Below are positions 44,601 through 55,577 of a DNA stretch of 64,000 nt, piece after piece; position 1 is the first letter of the stretch; every line of letters begins with the position of its first letter. Location of the stretch: positions 12,338,001 through 12,402,000 of the forward strand of contig OZ316899.1 of assembly GCA_973895155.1 (NCBI GenBank), written 5' to 3'. The notes beneath the pieces are model-generated. The model saw only the letters and a list, made by a program, of their open reading frames with translations. It searched no databases and was not told where the DNA came from. The stretch is from Marsupella aquatica (Eukaryota; Marchantiophyta). The position numbers were made by a program, and so were the translations under genes.

Positions 44601-45361
44601 CTAGCCGTTTCATCTAGCCGATCCGCCTCTTGTGTCTCCTCCGGAATTGAAGCTAAAAATGTTGACTCTATGGCAAAGCAATCCTCGGTCTCTTCTTCAC
44701 CTTCCTCCAGGTTACTCTCCATAGGTTCGTGCCATAGTCCGTTGGGGGGCACTTCTGGTCCAAATACATTTTCTTCGGTTAGGTCAGTGAGGCATTCTAG
44801 CCAACGTACTTCATCGGCTGACTCCAGTCCACTGTCGTACCCATCTACTTCCCTGATGCTTTTTCTGCGGTCATCCTTGGTGTCCCAGGATACCGTGATA
44901 GATGGGGTCCCAAAGGTGAACTCCTTCTTACCCCAATCTTGTATTACTTTGGCTAGGTACAGCCATGGCCTGCCAATTAATAGCCGGAACGACGTAGGGT
45001 TTACCGGCTTCATTACTACATAGTTAATGCTAAAGAAGATTCCTCCTATCTCAGTCTTGATGTCGGTTAACATTCCCGTGGGAATGACCTGATACCCATT
45101 GGCCATGTTTAACACTCTTCCAGTCATCTCCGGCGTTAGACCCCATCCTTTTGCTGTTGAATCAATCATAATACATACCCCGGATCCTCCATCAATGGGT
45201 ACTCGCAATAATATTTCTCCTTGAATCATTAATGGTAATGCTGGGGCTCCTTCATCTTCTTCTATCATCAGCACATCGGATTTGGTTGCTACCTTGGGTA
45301 ATCTCGACTTGCCGAGAATTGCCTTCCTTAACTGCTTCCAAAAGTACGGGCTATTTTTCAA
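44507..45361 (-). pseudogene. Gypsy aspartic protease region
   Basis: A 284-codon frame with VPIDGGSGVCIMIDSTA, the D-G-G-S form of the retroviral-type aspartic protease common in plant gypsy elements, followed by FRLLIGRPWLYLAKVI. It overlaps the start of the pol frame by 94 bases in another frame, so a frameshift has separated protease from RT. Confidence 0.75.
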
Positions 45362-45525
45362 TAGTTGACCTACGGTTGCCGAGACTCTAGTTCTAGCACA
45401 TCTTTAGCCAGGTCATAGGGAACTATCGGCTTCTCCTCTGGCGGTGTCTTCATCTTGGCTTCGGCCTATTTTTCCACACTGGTCTCCACAGCCATTGGAT
45501 CCTCCGAAGCAAACAACGCTTTTGC
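45362..45525 (-). other. Gag-protease junction, degraded
   Basis: After the TGA at 45526-45528 the gag frame stays readable (AKALFASEDPMAVETSVEK), meets a TAG, continues to RQP and is then lost before the protease frame opens. This suggests that gag and protease were once one frame. Confidence 0.55.
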
Positions 45526-47530
45526 TCATTTCACATCCTTGGCTATAGCTTCGGTATTCTCCAGGGTTTCTAATTCTCGCAATTGTTCCTTAACACTAGC
45601 CATAATAGAGGGGTAGAACAACTTAGGGTGATCTCGATTGAAGTTGCTGTCCTGTGAAGGATTGGGCTCACTGGTGGGCTCATGGCTTACCTGTGTTGCC
45701 GGCGCCTTTCCTTCCCCTTCTGTTGATGTTGACGAAGAGTCGATTCTTTCTTCCTTATCCTTCCCTTTATTTTTGGCCAGCCCATCCCACCTTTCCTTCC
45801 TTCTGGTAGATCGAGTAGAGACCCGGTAGCAATCATGATCCAAATCCTCCTCTGAGAAGGTTGATAGGGCCTCGGCCTCATCATCGGATGGTCCAAACTC
45901 TGCTTTGGCATCCGTTTGCCATCCAAGTTCGATGTGGTTGATTTGAACTCCTCCGGGGGTAGTACCTGGTGGTAAAACCTTGACTGGCAAGAGCTTATGA
46001 TTTGCGGCCAGGCCTGCCAACCAAGTAGGACATTGTCCTAGCATGTGACCCTCCTGTCGGCATCCCATACATAGCTGAGCTGGTTGTCCATCACCTTGTT
46101 TGCGTGCATTCGGGCATTCTCTAGCAAAATGACCAGGTTGACCACAATTATAGCATGCCGCAAATCTTTGCACATTCGGCCTAGGAGGTACTGACGGATT
46201 CTGAATAATCCGAGGATACATCTCTCCCGGATTGTTCCTTAATCCTAACCAGAGAGATGCAGGTCTGTTGGATAAGTCTCGTGCTCCAGTCTCACTGATG
46301 CCGAAAACACTATCAGCGGCATCCCCTAAAAAGTACTCTACTTCTCCCTGACATGGTCTAGCCTTAGCCACATGCCGAACATGACTAGTATTAAGTTTAG
46401 GACATGCATCTTTATGGTGTCCAGTTTTATAACATAAGGCACACCATACAGAGCTATCCTCCTGTACTACCTTCTTCTTCGGTTTTACCTCTACTATTAT
46501 AGCCTTAAGCTGCTCGGTAAGGGCTACGATGTTATCTGGTGTTTTAGCCTCTAGTTTGACTTTCATCTTTCCCCTCCTTCTGCCCTTCCTTGTCCTAGTT
46601 TTCTTCTTCAGAACTAGAAGATGACTCACTCTTGCTACTCCCACTATCCGAGCTTGAGTTATCACTTCTTGACTTCTTAGAATGTTTATTTTTCTTCTCT
46701 TTTTTCTTATGGGGTGATCCTTCCTCCGATGAGGAACTCTCAGACTTAAGCTATTTCTTTCGGCTTGTGATATCTGCATTAATGTATAATTGAATATCCT
46801 TAATTGCCTCGGCTAAAGTCTTTGGGTTCTCCTTCCTAATTGCAAAACTCATCTTCTGTGGCAAAGCATTCACTAACCATTGAAGTTGCATACCTTCAGA
46901 TGCATTGGTCTATGTACGTCTTACCAGCTTTTGGAAGCGTTGCAAGAACTTCTTGAAGGATTTGTTCTCCTTGAAACGAAGTCGTCCCAACTTCAGCACT
47001 GCTAACTCTGAGGTTCCAATGGGTCCAAACTCCTTGACAAATAGAGATCTGAAAGTATACCAGATGGCTTGATCTTCTACGTCCAATGCTCTGTACCAAG
47101 GCCTAGCCTCACCTTTGAACAGGCCGGGAAGAATTTGCATCTTGATGGCTGATTCTCCATTTGCTGCAGCGGTTCCTTTGAAGTCATCCAACCATTCATC
47201 CGGATCCTCATCTCCTCTTCCATGAAAGGCCTTGTAATGAATACGCGACCGTTGGCTCAGTCTGGTCCCTAGCCTCTCGTCTGGTCGTGCCTCTGGTTCC
47301 CCCATGTCGGTTGGAGACTCACTTCTCCTTACCGACCCTTCTTTTGGTATGTCTTCTTCGATGCCACTTTCAGTTACGGAGCTACTAGCTCTTTTTGCCC
47401 CTCTCAGTCGCTGTGTATGATGCCACTTGGCGAGCTGCTGCAGACGAGCTCTCTCCCATTGAATCGCTCTTTCCTCTCTCAGCGTAGTTTCAGTCATTAC
47501 CCACGCTTCCTTCCTAACTTCATATCTCAC
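45526..47530 (-). pseudogene. Gypsy gag, split into two frames
   Basis: The first piece (47530-46910, 206 codons) holds the capsid-type Retrotrans_gag pattern: FHGRGDEDPDEWLDDFKGT, ARPWYRAL and a Lys/Phe-rich end. The second (46779-45526, 417 codons) holds three zinc knuckles: CALCYKTGHHKDAC, CYNCGQPGHFAREC and CMGCRQEGHMLGQC. Between them the frame is readable through two TAG codons (near 46912 and 46750) before a frameshift. Three knuckles in one gag is more than the usual one or two. Confidence 0.82.
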
Positions 47531-47543
47531 GGCTTAAGAGCTG

Positions 47544-47562
47544 CCCCCTCCATCTAGCGCCA
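47544..47562 (-). promoter_or_regulatory. Gypsy primer-binding site
   Basis: On the minus strand TGGCGCTAGATGGAGGGGG starts four bases after the 5' LTR. The leading TGG pairs with a tRNA CCA end. The first six bases match the TGGCGC start of primer sites in several plant gypsy elements; the rest is different, and the tRNA was not identified. Confidence 0.75.
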
Positions 47563-47566
47563 AAAA

Positions 47567-50500
47567 TATGGTGCGTCCCATGGCGCCCCAAACCCAAGAA
47601 ACCCCCCCGCACAAGCCGATTCCCACAGGTTTTGTCCTCGACGAGGCCGTTTCCGCGGCTTAGCGGCATGGGACGCTGCTAATCTCCTCTACTACTACGA
47701 TTAACATTTTACACACATATACTGGACAGATCCTTCATCGGGTCATGAGATACTTAGCCGGCCTATTCTAGGCCCTCCCTTGTATTCCTCTCCTGGTCTT
47801 CCATTAGGTATGTTTGGATTCCGCCGTCGGAATGATCCCCAATTTGGCTTGGTTAAGCCGCTAAGACCTCTCTCAGCTTGACAGATCCATCTCTCACTCC
47901 CTTGCTACTTCCCTTCATTGATGTGGGCACTCTTCACACAAGTTAATGCGACACACAAATAGCAAAATGACTCCTTCTAACTGAGTTATACCATGCACTT
48001 GCCATACAAACAGTACATCTCATACACAAGCTCTGCAAACTAAGCCGTGAGGCCAACTCTATTCAGTTCTTAGGTATGAGGAAACATGAATATACACAAG
48101 GGTCACTGTATAACTAACCGAGAGCTTCTCTTACTACTTGATCCCAGCCTTGCTGGTGCAACTAGAAACTTGCTAAAGAAGAGGCCCTGAACTCCCCGCA
48201 GCCCAGGTACTTATCCTGGTTGTGGATCTGCCTGATTCCTTGCAGCGTAAGCCTAATCTACTTATTGTAATCTACCTATGTACAGCGAGGCAGGAGCACA
48301 AGTGCCGCCCTCACTCGTGGATCCGCAATCCCACTAATCTAAGTGTCAGGGCCGTCTCCTGGTCTTGATCCTTAGTCTAAACTTGGAGATCAGCGCCCGC
48401 CCTGCCCACTCACGCCTCCTACCTCCACGTCCGCCCTCCCTAAAAGGGACGGCTCCCTTACACCGTCACGACCCTGGTGGCTGGTCCTCAATGGACGCCC
48501 CCACCGCTTCCTCCGCAACCACTGTTGTTGGTCCGTCCTCTGACAGATTACCTGCCCCGGACCGAGACAACTCTTCATCGGACTGACTGGGTCCACCCTC
48601 GGCTTCAGCCTCAGCATCGGCCACGGCCTCTCCGACATGTTCTAGTGGAGGATCTGGTACCTCAGCTTCATTACTGGTTGTCCCGGCCTCGGCCTTGCCA
48701 TCCCCACTTCCTAGGACTGGTGGATCCACCGCCGTGCCGATGCCGGAGGTTGGTGCCGGGTTTATCTTCTCGGTCACAACGGCTTGAGAAGCCGTATAAC
48801 TCTTAGACCTAGAAGGTTTTCGCTTTTTCTTCTTCCCTATTTCGACAGCCAGTTCCTTCCCCTTGCCACTTACCTCCGGCACCGGGGTGAGTGTCTCGGC
48901 TTGTCCTTTGGCCAATACTACCCCTGGTAACTGGGTTGCCCCAATTGGAGTTGGACCTGATGAAGCCAAGCATTTAAATATTGCGGCTTGTTTCTTTAGC
49001 CGCTCCGTTTGGTTGTCGGCCCCCCCCTGTAGGCTCTCCATCTTCCTCGTGATTTCCTCCAACTCGTCCTGGGTCTCATCCAGGTCCTTGCACGCCTCCT
49101 CCAGCTCCTTTTTGGCTTCCTCCAATTCTTTCTTTAAGGTAGCCCTCTCCTCCTGGGTTGCTCTTAGCTCCTTGTCAAGCTCTGCTACGACCACAGACTC
49201 CATCTTATTCATCTTGGCATAAGTCTGGTCGAGCTGGTCGTCCTTTTCACGCAGGTCGGCCTTGAAGCTGGCCGTCAGGGACGCAAGCTCCTCCTGCAGC
49301 GCAATAATCCCTTGATAGGATTTCCCTAACTCTGCTTCCTTCTGCTCAAGGGCTCCGCGGATATCTTCGAGCTCTCCTTTCAACGCCCTCTCCCTTCTCT
49401 GAGTCTCCGCCATGGCCTGGTTGTTGGCGGTTAAGTGGGCCTCCTCTGCGTCCCTTAGCTCCCGCTTCCATTTCTCTCTTTCCTTGACTGCGCCGGCCAA
49501 CTCTCCTTGGGTCCGAGTCAGTTTATCTTTGATAATCTGATTGTCAGACTGAGCGGTATCCAACTGCCCCTGCATGATGTTTAGCTCATGCCGCTTAATC
49601 CGCAGCTCATCTTGGGCTTTCTTGGCTGCCTGCAGGACTTCCACCTCGGCTTCCTTCTCCCTAAGCCGCCGGATGACCTCGTCCTTCTTGCTTCTCTCCA
49701 AAGCCACCGCTTCTTCTAATCAGTGCTTCCCCAACCTCTCCCTCTGGAAGAAAGGTCCCTGCTCCAACTCCTCCCCAAAGATGCTGAGCGCCAAGTCCCC
49801 ACACATCTCCCTGTACTCCATGGCTCTATCCTTAGCATAGGTGGAGTAAGTAGAAGTCATCAACAACAACCACCTCGGCCTCTGTTCCCAAGCCGCCTTG
49901 CAGATTTCTTCTACGGTGGCAAGAGGGTTGCTTCTTTTTTTGGCAAGCGGCCTGATGTCCTCCGGCCAATCTCCTCCTAGTAAATCTTTCTCCCTAGCCA
50001 GGGCTGCCCTCTCTTCCTCCCTGAGTCGCTCCTGAAAGTCTTGTGCCGTCTGCTTTATGCCGTCAAAGCTCGGGGGAGCAACCTCTGGTGGGGGAGACTC
50101 AAGGCTACTCTGCTGGGTGGGGTCCCCTCGAACTACTCTTGGAAGCGTGGGGATAAATTGGCCACAGGTCCTTACTCTTGGAACATGATGATCCGACCCA
50201 TAGCCGGAGTTATCATTGTTGTAGTCCTCCACCGCCTCCTCCACTGCTTGGACTCCCTGCTTCCCCCTCTGTTCCCCTGGTCCTGCCGTGAAAATGGCCT
50301 CACAGATCATGGGCCCTTGTTCCTCCTCTTGGTTCCAGGCTGTCCTATCCCTCTGCTCTCCGCGGGAAGGAGCCTTAGGGTGTTCTGCCTCCGATTTGGG
50401 GCTTGAGGCTCCCACATACATTTGCACTCCCGGCTTGTGTTCCGGCCTCCTTCTCTCCTTGGCTCCGGTAAAGGGGTTTTCCCTCCTGAGTTGGCTTAGG

Positions 50501-52267
50501 CCGGCCTTTGGGGCAGTGTCTTGTACCGGTGCCGTTGCCGTTGCTGGTGCCGTTCTCTCATTCTCCAACATTTTCAGCAGATTCTGCATGCCTGATTGCT
50601 GCATCGGCAAGTCTTCTTTCCTTGGCCGAAACACCTGCTCGATCATAGGACTGACAGGCTGGTTGGGCTCTTCTGTTGCCGGCCTCTGCTCCAAAACCTC
50701 CTCCGGTGCCCTTGCCGATAGGGGAATTACTGGGGCAAAGATTTGACTTCTGGCATACCGGCACAACAGCGGCATGTGATAGCCAAGCCGGGACACGCTT
50801 CCCACGCCGATCACCTGCTGTTCCTCCTTCAAGATTTTCTTTAGTTGGTTGAGGAGGTACCCGTTGTAATCCCGGCTTGGGTCTGGCCTTTCTGCCAGGT
50901 AGACCTGAGCCTTGCCGATCTCTGCCCTCGGCAAGTTACAATGCATGGTCATCCACAAGAAATCGATCATCTCTCTGATGTGCGGGTTGGTGCAGGTGTT
51001 CCGGAAGAAGCCATTCTTTGTTGATGGTCCTGGGAACGACTGGAACTCCTTGTCAGGTAAGGTCTTCCTGGTATCAACCTTGGTCTTATTACCCATCGGC
51101 AAGCCAAACACCTCGGCAATCACCCGGGGAGTGAGATAGAAATCCTTCCCATACACCCTGGTGGAATTGGTCTCGGGTTCCCATGATCCCACGAATTCTA
51201 ATAAGTCTGAGTCTGGCACCTCCGGCTTCAGCCATGGTAATCTTACGAAGGCTTCCAAGCCGGATCCGGCCATGAAGCCCTGGTACTTCTTGGTCTGCAT
51301 GGCCGTAAAGCATGCATCCTCCTCCCGTGCAAATGTAATTGCACTTCCTCTGGTAGGGTCGCCGCCCAGCCTTTCTAGGTGTCATCATTTGTTGGAATGG
51401 CATTGATGGGATCGACCTCCTCCTCTTTGGCTTCTCCTTGCCTCCTGTTCTGTTGCTCTGCTGGTTTCCTTGGTGCCGCCGACCTCGTTCTTTTTGCCGG
51501 GGTGGCCTCTTTGTTGTTGTTTCCTTTCCTCTTCATCTTGGCTGCCGTGGATGTTTCTCCTAGCACAGTTGCCTTTGTCCACCCTTCCGTGCTACCCTTC
51601 AACTCCCAGTGCGCGTCGTTGCAGCGGTTGATGGCTTCCCGAATGCCGACAATTCTGTCTTCGCAAAACAAAAGGTCATCGAGTTGATTGGCAGTAGGAG
51701 TCCACAAGAACTCGGCCTTGATGAGTTCTCCTCCTAAGAAGGCAAACTTCTGCAGCTCCCACAGTTGAGCGAGCTCCTGCCATTCTCGAGCTGCTCTCTC
51801 CGATTCTTCATCCTCGTAAGTCCCAATGTACTCAGTTGCCCGTTCGAACAGGCATCCCCAAAAATGTGCCGCTTGATTGACGTTGCTCATACCCTCCTTG
51901 ACTCGATCGTTGGTATCTGTTCCCACCTAGAGTGCTTGCCTAAGCAGCTGACAGTATTTGGCCTCCCGTAGTTGTCTGCTCAATTCGTGCTTGCAAACGA
52001 GCCACTATTCCTCGCGAGCGGTCCTTACCCCTCTCCTCCTCTAGTCTTCCCTCCCGTTGATCATCCCTATCCACCAACGCTTAGCACGCCCTAACCCTAA
52101 TTGTGTTCTCTCCCCCGGCGTCCTTACTTCCGGCCTCGGCCCGGGTTCCATAGTCACCCTTAATTGTTTATATTTTCCTTGTCTTGTTACTATACTAAGG
52201 TGTTTCCAGGGTACACTCCTGCTTTTACCATGTAAACCGGCCTAGTGATTCCTGGCTGGGCATCACA
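47567..52267 (-). repeat. Gypsy 5' LTR (copy E), 4,701 bp
   Basis: The LTR runs from TGTGATGCCCAGCCAGG (minus strand, 52267) to GACGCACCATA (47567), where the last CA has become TA. It is full length and includes the whole degraded LTR-encoded frame plus about 900 bp of non-coding 3' sequence. Confidence 0.92.
48466..52151 (-). pseudogene. LTR-encoded coiled-coil protein relic in the 5' LTR
   Basis: The ATG is at 52151. The pieces are 51926-51375 (183 codons, N-terminal region), 51300-49720 (526 codons, globular domain, linker and coiled-coil start) and 49707-48466 (413 codons, coiled coil and tail ending GASIEDQPPGS). Only a few frame breaks separate them, including one at about 51330 where a single A is missing (gcaaatgtaa against gcaaaatgtaa in other copies). 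Confidence 0.8.
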
Positions 52268-52272
52268 CTCAC
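52268..52272. repeat. Target-site duplication of the complete gypsy element, right copy (CTCAC)
   Basis: CTCAC follows ...GGGCATCACA directly and matches 37612-37616. Confidence 0.93.
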
Positions 52273-53205
52273 ACTGAAGTTCTAGGCCAGTTGTATGCAT
52301 CTGGTGAGGGCATGCCTCTTTGACTTGCTTCATCCTCGATATACTTTGTTAGAGTATACATGAGATACTCATTTTGAGCCTCCCAAAAGTTTCCTGATTT
52401 CTCCCAAAGCGAATCTAGGAACAACACCTCTTTTCCAGTTAAATCAATCATTGCCAACACCCAATGCTCCCTATTTGCCTGGTGGATAGGGACCAATATC
52501 TTGTCATAATCAAATATGTTTTCGGTTTTGGTCCATCGAGCAACATTGGCAAAATAGTATACAGGCGTTGAGAGCAACGTGTAGAATGTTGTGATGAAAA
52601 ATGCACACTTTGGATAGCCTCTTGATCTCCCCCTAGACTGCAACAAGGCCAAGTATGCATCGATGATATCTAAATGTAGCCATTGAGCTGTTGTTCTTCC
52701 TTCAGACAAGCATCTCATTGACGGCCTGGTCAACTTGTAATCTACAAAGTTGAATAGTACTTCCTCGTCTGGGAGCTCTGTGGATAGACATGTGGATACT
52801 ATGTCGGAAAAGTCTTGAGAGTAGACTACTTCAGCAAATAACCCAGGTATCCGGGTATTCCCACCATGTGCTGCATAGGATTGAATAGCATGGCATTAGG
52901 CATCATCTTCATCTGAGCTATAGGTCACAAAAGAAGGGTGAGCTATCTTGTCACTATCACTGCTGACACTCTCTCTTTCATTGTAGTCTACCTCTACTGC
53001 TCTATCATCTACAAATCTAGACTTTTGCCTCTTTGTGTACTTCTCAGCTACACCCTTGAGCCGTTTGAAGGGGCGTGAATCAACAATCCCTTATGCGTAA
53101 GTTGGAAGGCAAAATCTTTCTGGAGAGAAAGTTTTCGATGCTTCCTCCCATGCTTCACGGACTTTGTCCTTGTCTGATGTGTGCCATTGTTTGGACTCGA
53201 TGTTC
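52268..53205 (-). pseudogene. Gene X exon 5, 5' half: C48 (Ulp1-type) protease, His and Asp
   Basis: From an acceptor near 53206-53220 the frame reads FSPERFCLPTYA, TAA (53091-53093), then a Ser/Asp-rich stretch, TAA (52896-52898), then TELPDEEVLFNFVDYKLTRP and WLHLDIIDAYLALLQ. The C48 motif REHWVLAMIDLTGKEVLFLD follows; the catalytic His codon is 52464-52466 and the Asp codon 52413-52415. The frame then reads WPRTSV, TGA (52269-52271) and meets the gypsy insertion. C48 peptidases remove SUMO-like modifiers in hosts and also occur in plant transposons. The exact 5' splice site could not be fixed in phase. Confidence 0.78.
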
Positions 53206-53355
53206 CTATAGTGAATTGCCTATTGGTTATGTAGACAGTTTAAGGTAATACCATAATAATGTGGAACTTCACATTTTTATTGATCCTCACCATGGCACAA
53301 TGTAAATTGCAAACTACCTACAACAAATCGGTTCTTGGATTCAACGTTTACTCAC

Positions 53356-53863
53356 AATCCTGAGCATTCCCACCCTTGCCTTCTGCGGCATCCTCCTCTG
53401 AATCAGACTCAAGGACCAGCTTCTTCCGCCCTTCAAGCTTCTTAGTCTCCTTGGCCTCCTCCTTCTTACTCTCCTCGCCCTCCACCTTGGTCTGATTGCC
53501 TTGCTGCGTTGAAAGGAGTTTTCACACCACTGAAGCTGCTGACTCACCAAAGTAGTCATGCGCTTCCATCCCAAATACTAGTCGCCCACAATTATTGGCA
53601 GCTTTGTAGATAGCACCAAAGTGGACATTCCAAGAAAATATGATATCGCTGGGACTGGTGATGTGCTCTATGATGCATTGTAAGGTTGCAGGCGATAACG
53701 TTCCGGCCAATTCATCTCTCACTGCATCATCTTCCTTTGTAAAATTGGATAGAGCATTGCTCTTTGCTGGGCACAAGTCACCAATAATTGGCTTCATATG
53801 TAGCTTTGGGAGGGTCACCTCTGTACCCTTCATGGCCAATATATCCAAATGCAGATACTGAGC
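53356..53863 (-). pseudogene. Gene X exon 4
   Basis: It is bounded by an acceptor ...GTGATAG at 53864 and a donor ATT/GTGAGT at 53355. It codes AQYLHLDILAMKGTEVTLPK and ends in a Lys/Glu-rich tail with ESDSEEDAAEGKGGN. One in-frame TGA lies at 53522-53524; the frame is open on both sides of it. No known domain was recognised. Confidence 0.6.
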
Positions 53864-54543
53864 CTATCACATCATGCAAAATAGATTCACACTTGTTAGC
53901 AACACTAATTGCTAAACTTATCCGACATCGGTCCTACCTATCTCAGAGAGGCTCTCTGAGATCCATGCTACCTATCTCAAATAGGCTCTCCGAGATGGAT
54001 CCTACCTATCTCAAAGAGGCTCTCCGAGATGGATCCTACCTATCTCAGAGAGGCTCTCCGAGATCCATGCTACCTATCTCAGAGAGGCTCTCCGAGATGG
54101 ATCCTACCTATCTCAGAGAGGCTCTCCAAGATCCATGCTACCTATCTCAGAGAGGCTCTCCGAGATCCATGCTACCTATCTCAGAGAGGCTCTCCAAGAT
54201 GGATCCTACCTATCTCAGAGAGGCTCTCCAAGATCCATGCTACCTATCTCAGAGAGGCTCTCCGAGATCCATGCTACCTATCTCAGAGAGGCTCTCCGAG
54301 ATGGATCCTACCTATCTCAGAGAGGCTCTCCGAGATGGATCCTACCTATCTCAGAGAGGCTCTCCAAGATGGATCCTACCTATCTCAGAGAGGCTCTTCG
54401 AGATCCATGCTATCTATCTCAGAGAGGCTCTCCAAGATCCATGCTACCTATCTCAGAGAGCCTCTCCAAGATTGATCCTACCTATCTCGAAGAGCCTCTC
54501 CGAGATGACTTCTATTGAAATGCCAAAATTGAAGTGAACTTAC
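53864..54543 (-). other. Gene X intron 3
   Basis: It runs from donor GCT/GTAAGT (54543) to acceptor GATAG (53864) and joins phase 0 to phase 0. Nearly all of it is a palindrome array. Confidence 0.65.
53931..54510. repeat. Palindrome array 2 in gene X intron 3: about 17 units of 34 bp
   Basis: The unit is a 23-base palindrome (arms ATCTCAGAGAG and CTCTCCGAGAT around a central G) plus an 11-base spacer that is either ggatcctacct or ccatgctacct. Units are nearly identical, with A/G changes in the arms. The spacers alternate irregularly. The unbroken plus-strand frames here are a by-product of the repeat. Confidence 0.92.
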
Positions 54544-55469
54544 AGCTTTTTTGCTTGACGCCATGTAGCAAGGTGTGTCATTCCAAATGGTGAATGAGTC
54601 AATGTGATCCAACTTCTCAGCCTAGTCAATGTGAAGGTACTCAAAGATTGAGCCTGTCTGGGCAAATGAACCACTGTGCACGATGCTCAGGAAACCGTCG
54701 TTTGTGAGTTGAGAGTCTGCCAATGTCGTCGCCACTTCTAGGTCACTGAGCCAAAATCTATTCCACACCGAAACATTATTTTCAGCCTGCGCTATGCGAT
54801 AATCTGTTCCTAGTTGAACAAAAACCATATCACAACCATGGCCCTTAGGTACACCATCAACTATCCAACCTTGTTTTTGCAAGCCAACCAACTTCAATTT
54901 CTTACACCAGTCCCGGAATTCCCTCATGAATGGAGGGAGAGGCAACTTTCCCGTGGTTGGCTGGTATTTGTCCTTCAGCCAAGAAGAACACTCTAGTAAG
55001 GTCATATGCTCTTTTGCATGGCAAAATCGCAGGGCAGATGTAATAGCATGAGAGGGCCGAGATACTCCAAGAATTTTGCAAAGATCATCCTCCGGAATTT
55101 CTGGGGCTTCTGTTGAAACTGGCTTCTTTGTGGGTTTGTCTCTCCTCTTCTCGGCTTTCTTCTTTGGCCGACTGGTTGGCTTACCAGAGATTTGTGGTTT
55201 GCTTGGGGTCCCACTCGGGGTCCCGCTTGGGGTTGAAAGGTCAGGCTCCTCCTCCTCATGGCCCTCTGCATTGTCCCCGATGGCCATCTCATCCTCCTCT
55301 CCATTGTCCCCACTTGCCGCTTTCTCATCCTCCTCTCCATTGTCCCCACTCACCGCTTTCTCATCCTCCTCTCCATTGTCCCTGGTCTTTCTCGGCTCCA
55401 TCTTCTCATCCATCGAACGACATTTGCTTGAGGTAGACCCTGGGGTTCCAAACTTTTCTTTACTTTTTT
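54544..55469 (-). pseudogene. Gene X exon 3
   Basis: The acceptor is TTCTGCAG at 55470 and the donor GCT/GTAAGT at 54543. The N-terminal third has three acidic tandem repeats (DNGEEDEKAVSG, DNGEEDEKAASG, DNGEEDEMAIG), then TPSGTPSGTPSKP and a basic stretch KPTSRPKKKAEKRRDKPTK. The rest is globular: ILGVSRPSHAITSALRFCHA, LPPFMREFRDWCKKLKLVGL. A TAG at 54622-54624 interrupts it, followed by AEKLDHIDSFTIWNDTPCYM in the same frame. The domain is unknown. Confidence 0.65.
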
Positions 55470-55577
55470 CTGCAGAACAAAGTTAGGAGTTTAGTATACA
55501 TTTTACAATGATACTATCTTGGAGAGGCTCTCAAACATAGGTCAGATGTACAATGCAAGCTAGGGTGTAAACCTTAC
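55470..55577 (-). other. Gene X intron 2 with one degenerate palindrome
   Basis: A 108-bp intron from CTG/GTAAGG to TTCTGCAG; the join keeps the frame (TPE-KSKEKF). It holds a single partial copy of the palindrome, 'atcttggagaggctctcaaa', at about 55515-55538. Confidence 0.7.

Larger units (their letters stand above)
37617..52267 (-). mobile_element. Complete Ty3/gypsy retrotransposon with giant ORF-bearing LTRs
   Basis: The element is 14,651 bp with two LTRs of 4,701 and 3,845 bp, a 6,105-bp internal region with gag, protease and RT-RNase H-integrase, a primer-binding site next to the 5' LTR, a polypurine tract next to the 3' LTR and the 5-bp duplication CTCAC. It is inserted in the C48 protease exon of gene X, in the same orientation. 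Gag and pol hold several stops and frameshifts, so it is not autonomous now. The internal genes show that the repeated 4.7-kb units elsewhere in the window are its LTRs. Confidence 0.93.

Noticed and set aside
1984-49840. Antisense frames conserved in every LTR copy (e.g. 88 codons beginning MMFSSCRLIRSSSWAF)
   Set aside because: They lie opposite the coiled-coil coding region, whose codon bias leaves the reverse frame open. Conservation follows the sense strand.
53931-54510. CRISPR-like array
   Set aside because: The 'spacers' are two alternating 11-base words, not unique sequences, and the setting is a plant intron.
53788-54537. Three overlapping plus-strand frames with repeats such as YLSQRGSPRSMLPISERLS
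   Set aside because: They are the same 34-bp palindrome array read in three frames. The period (34) shifts frame each unit and the unit has no stop in any frame, so openness is automatic. The region is an intron of the minus-strand gene.
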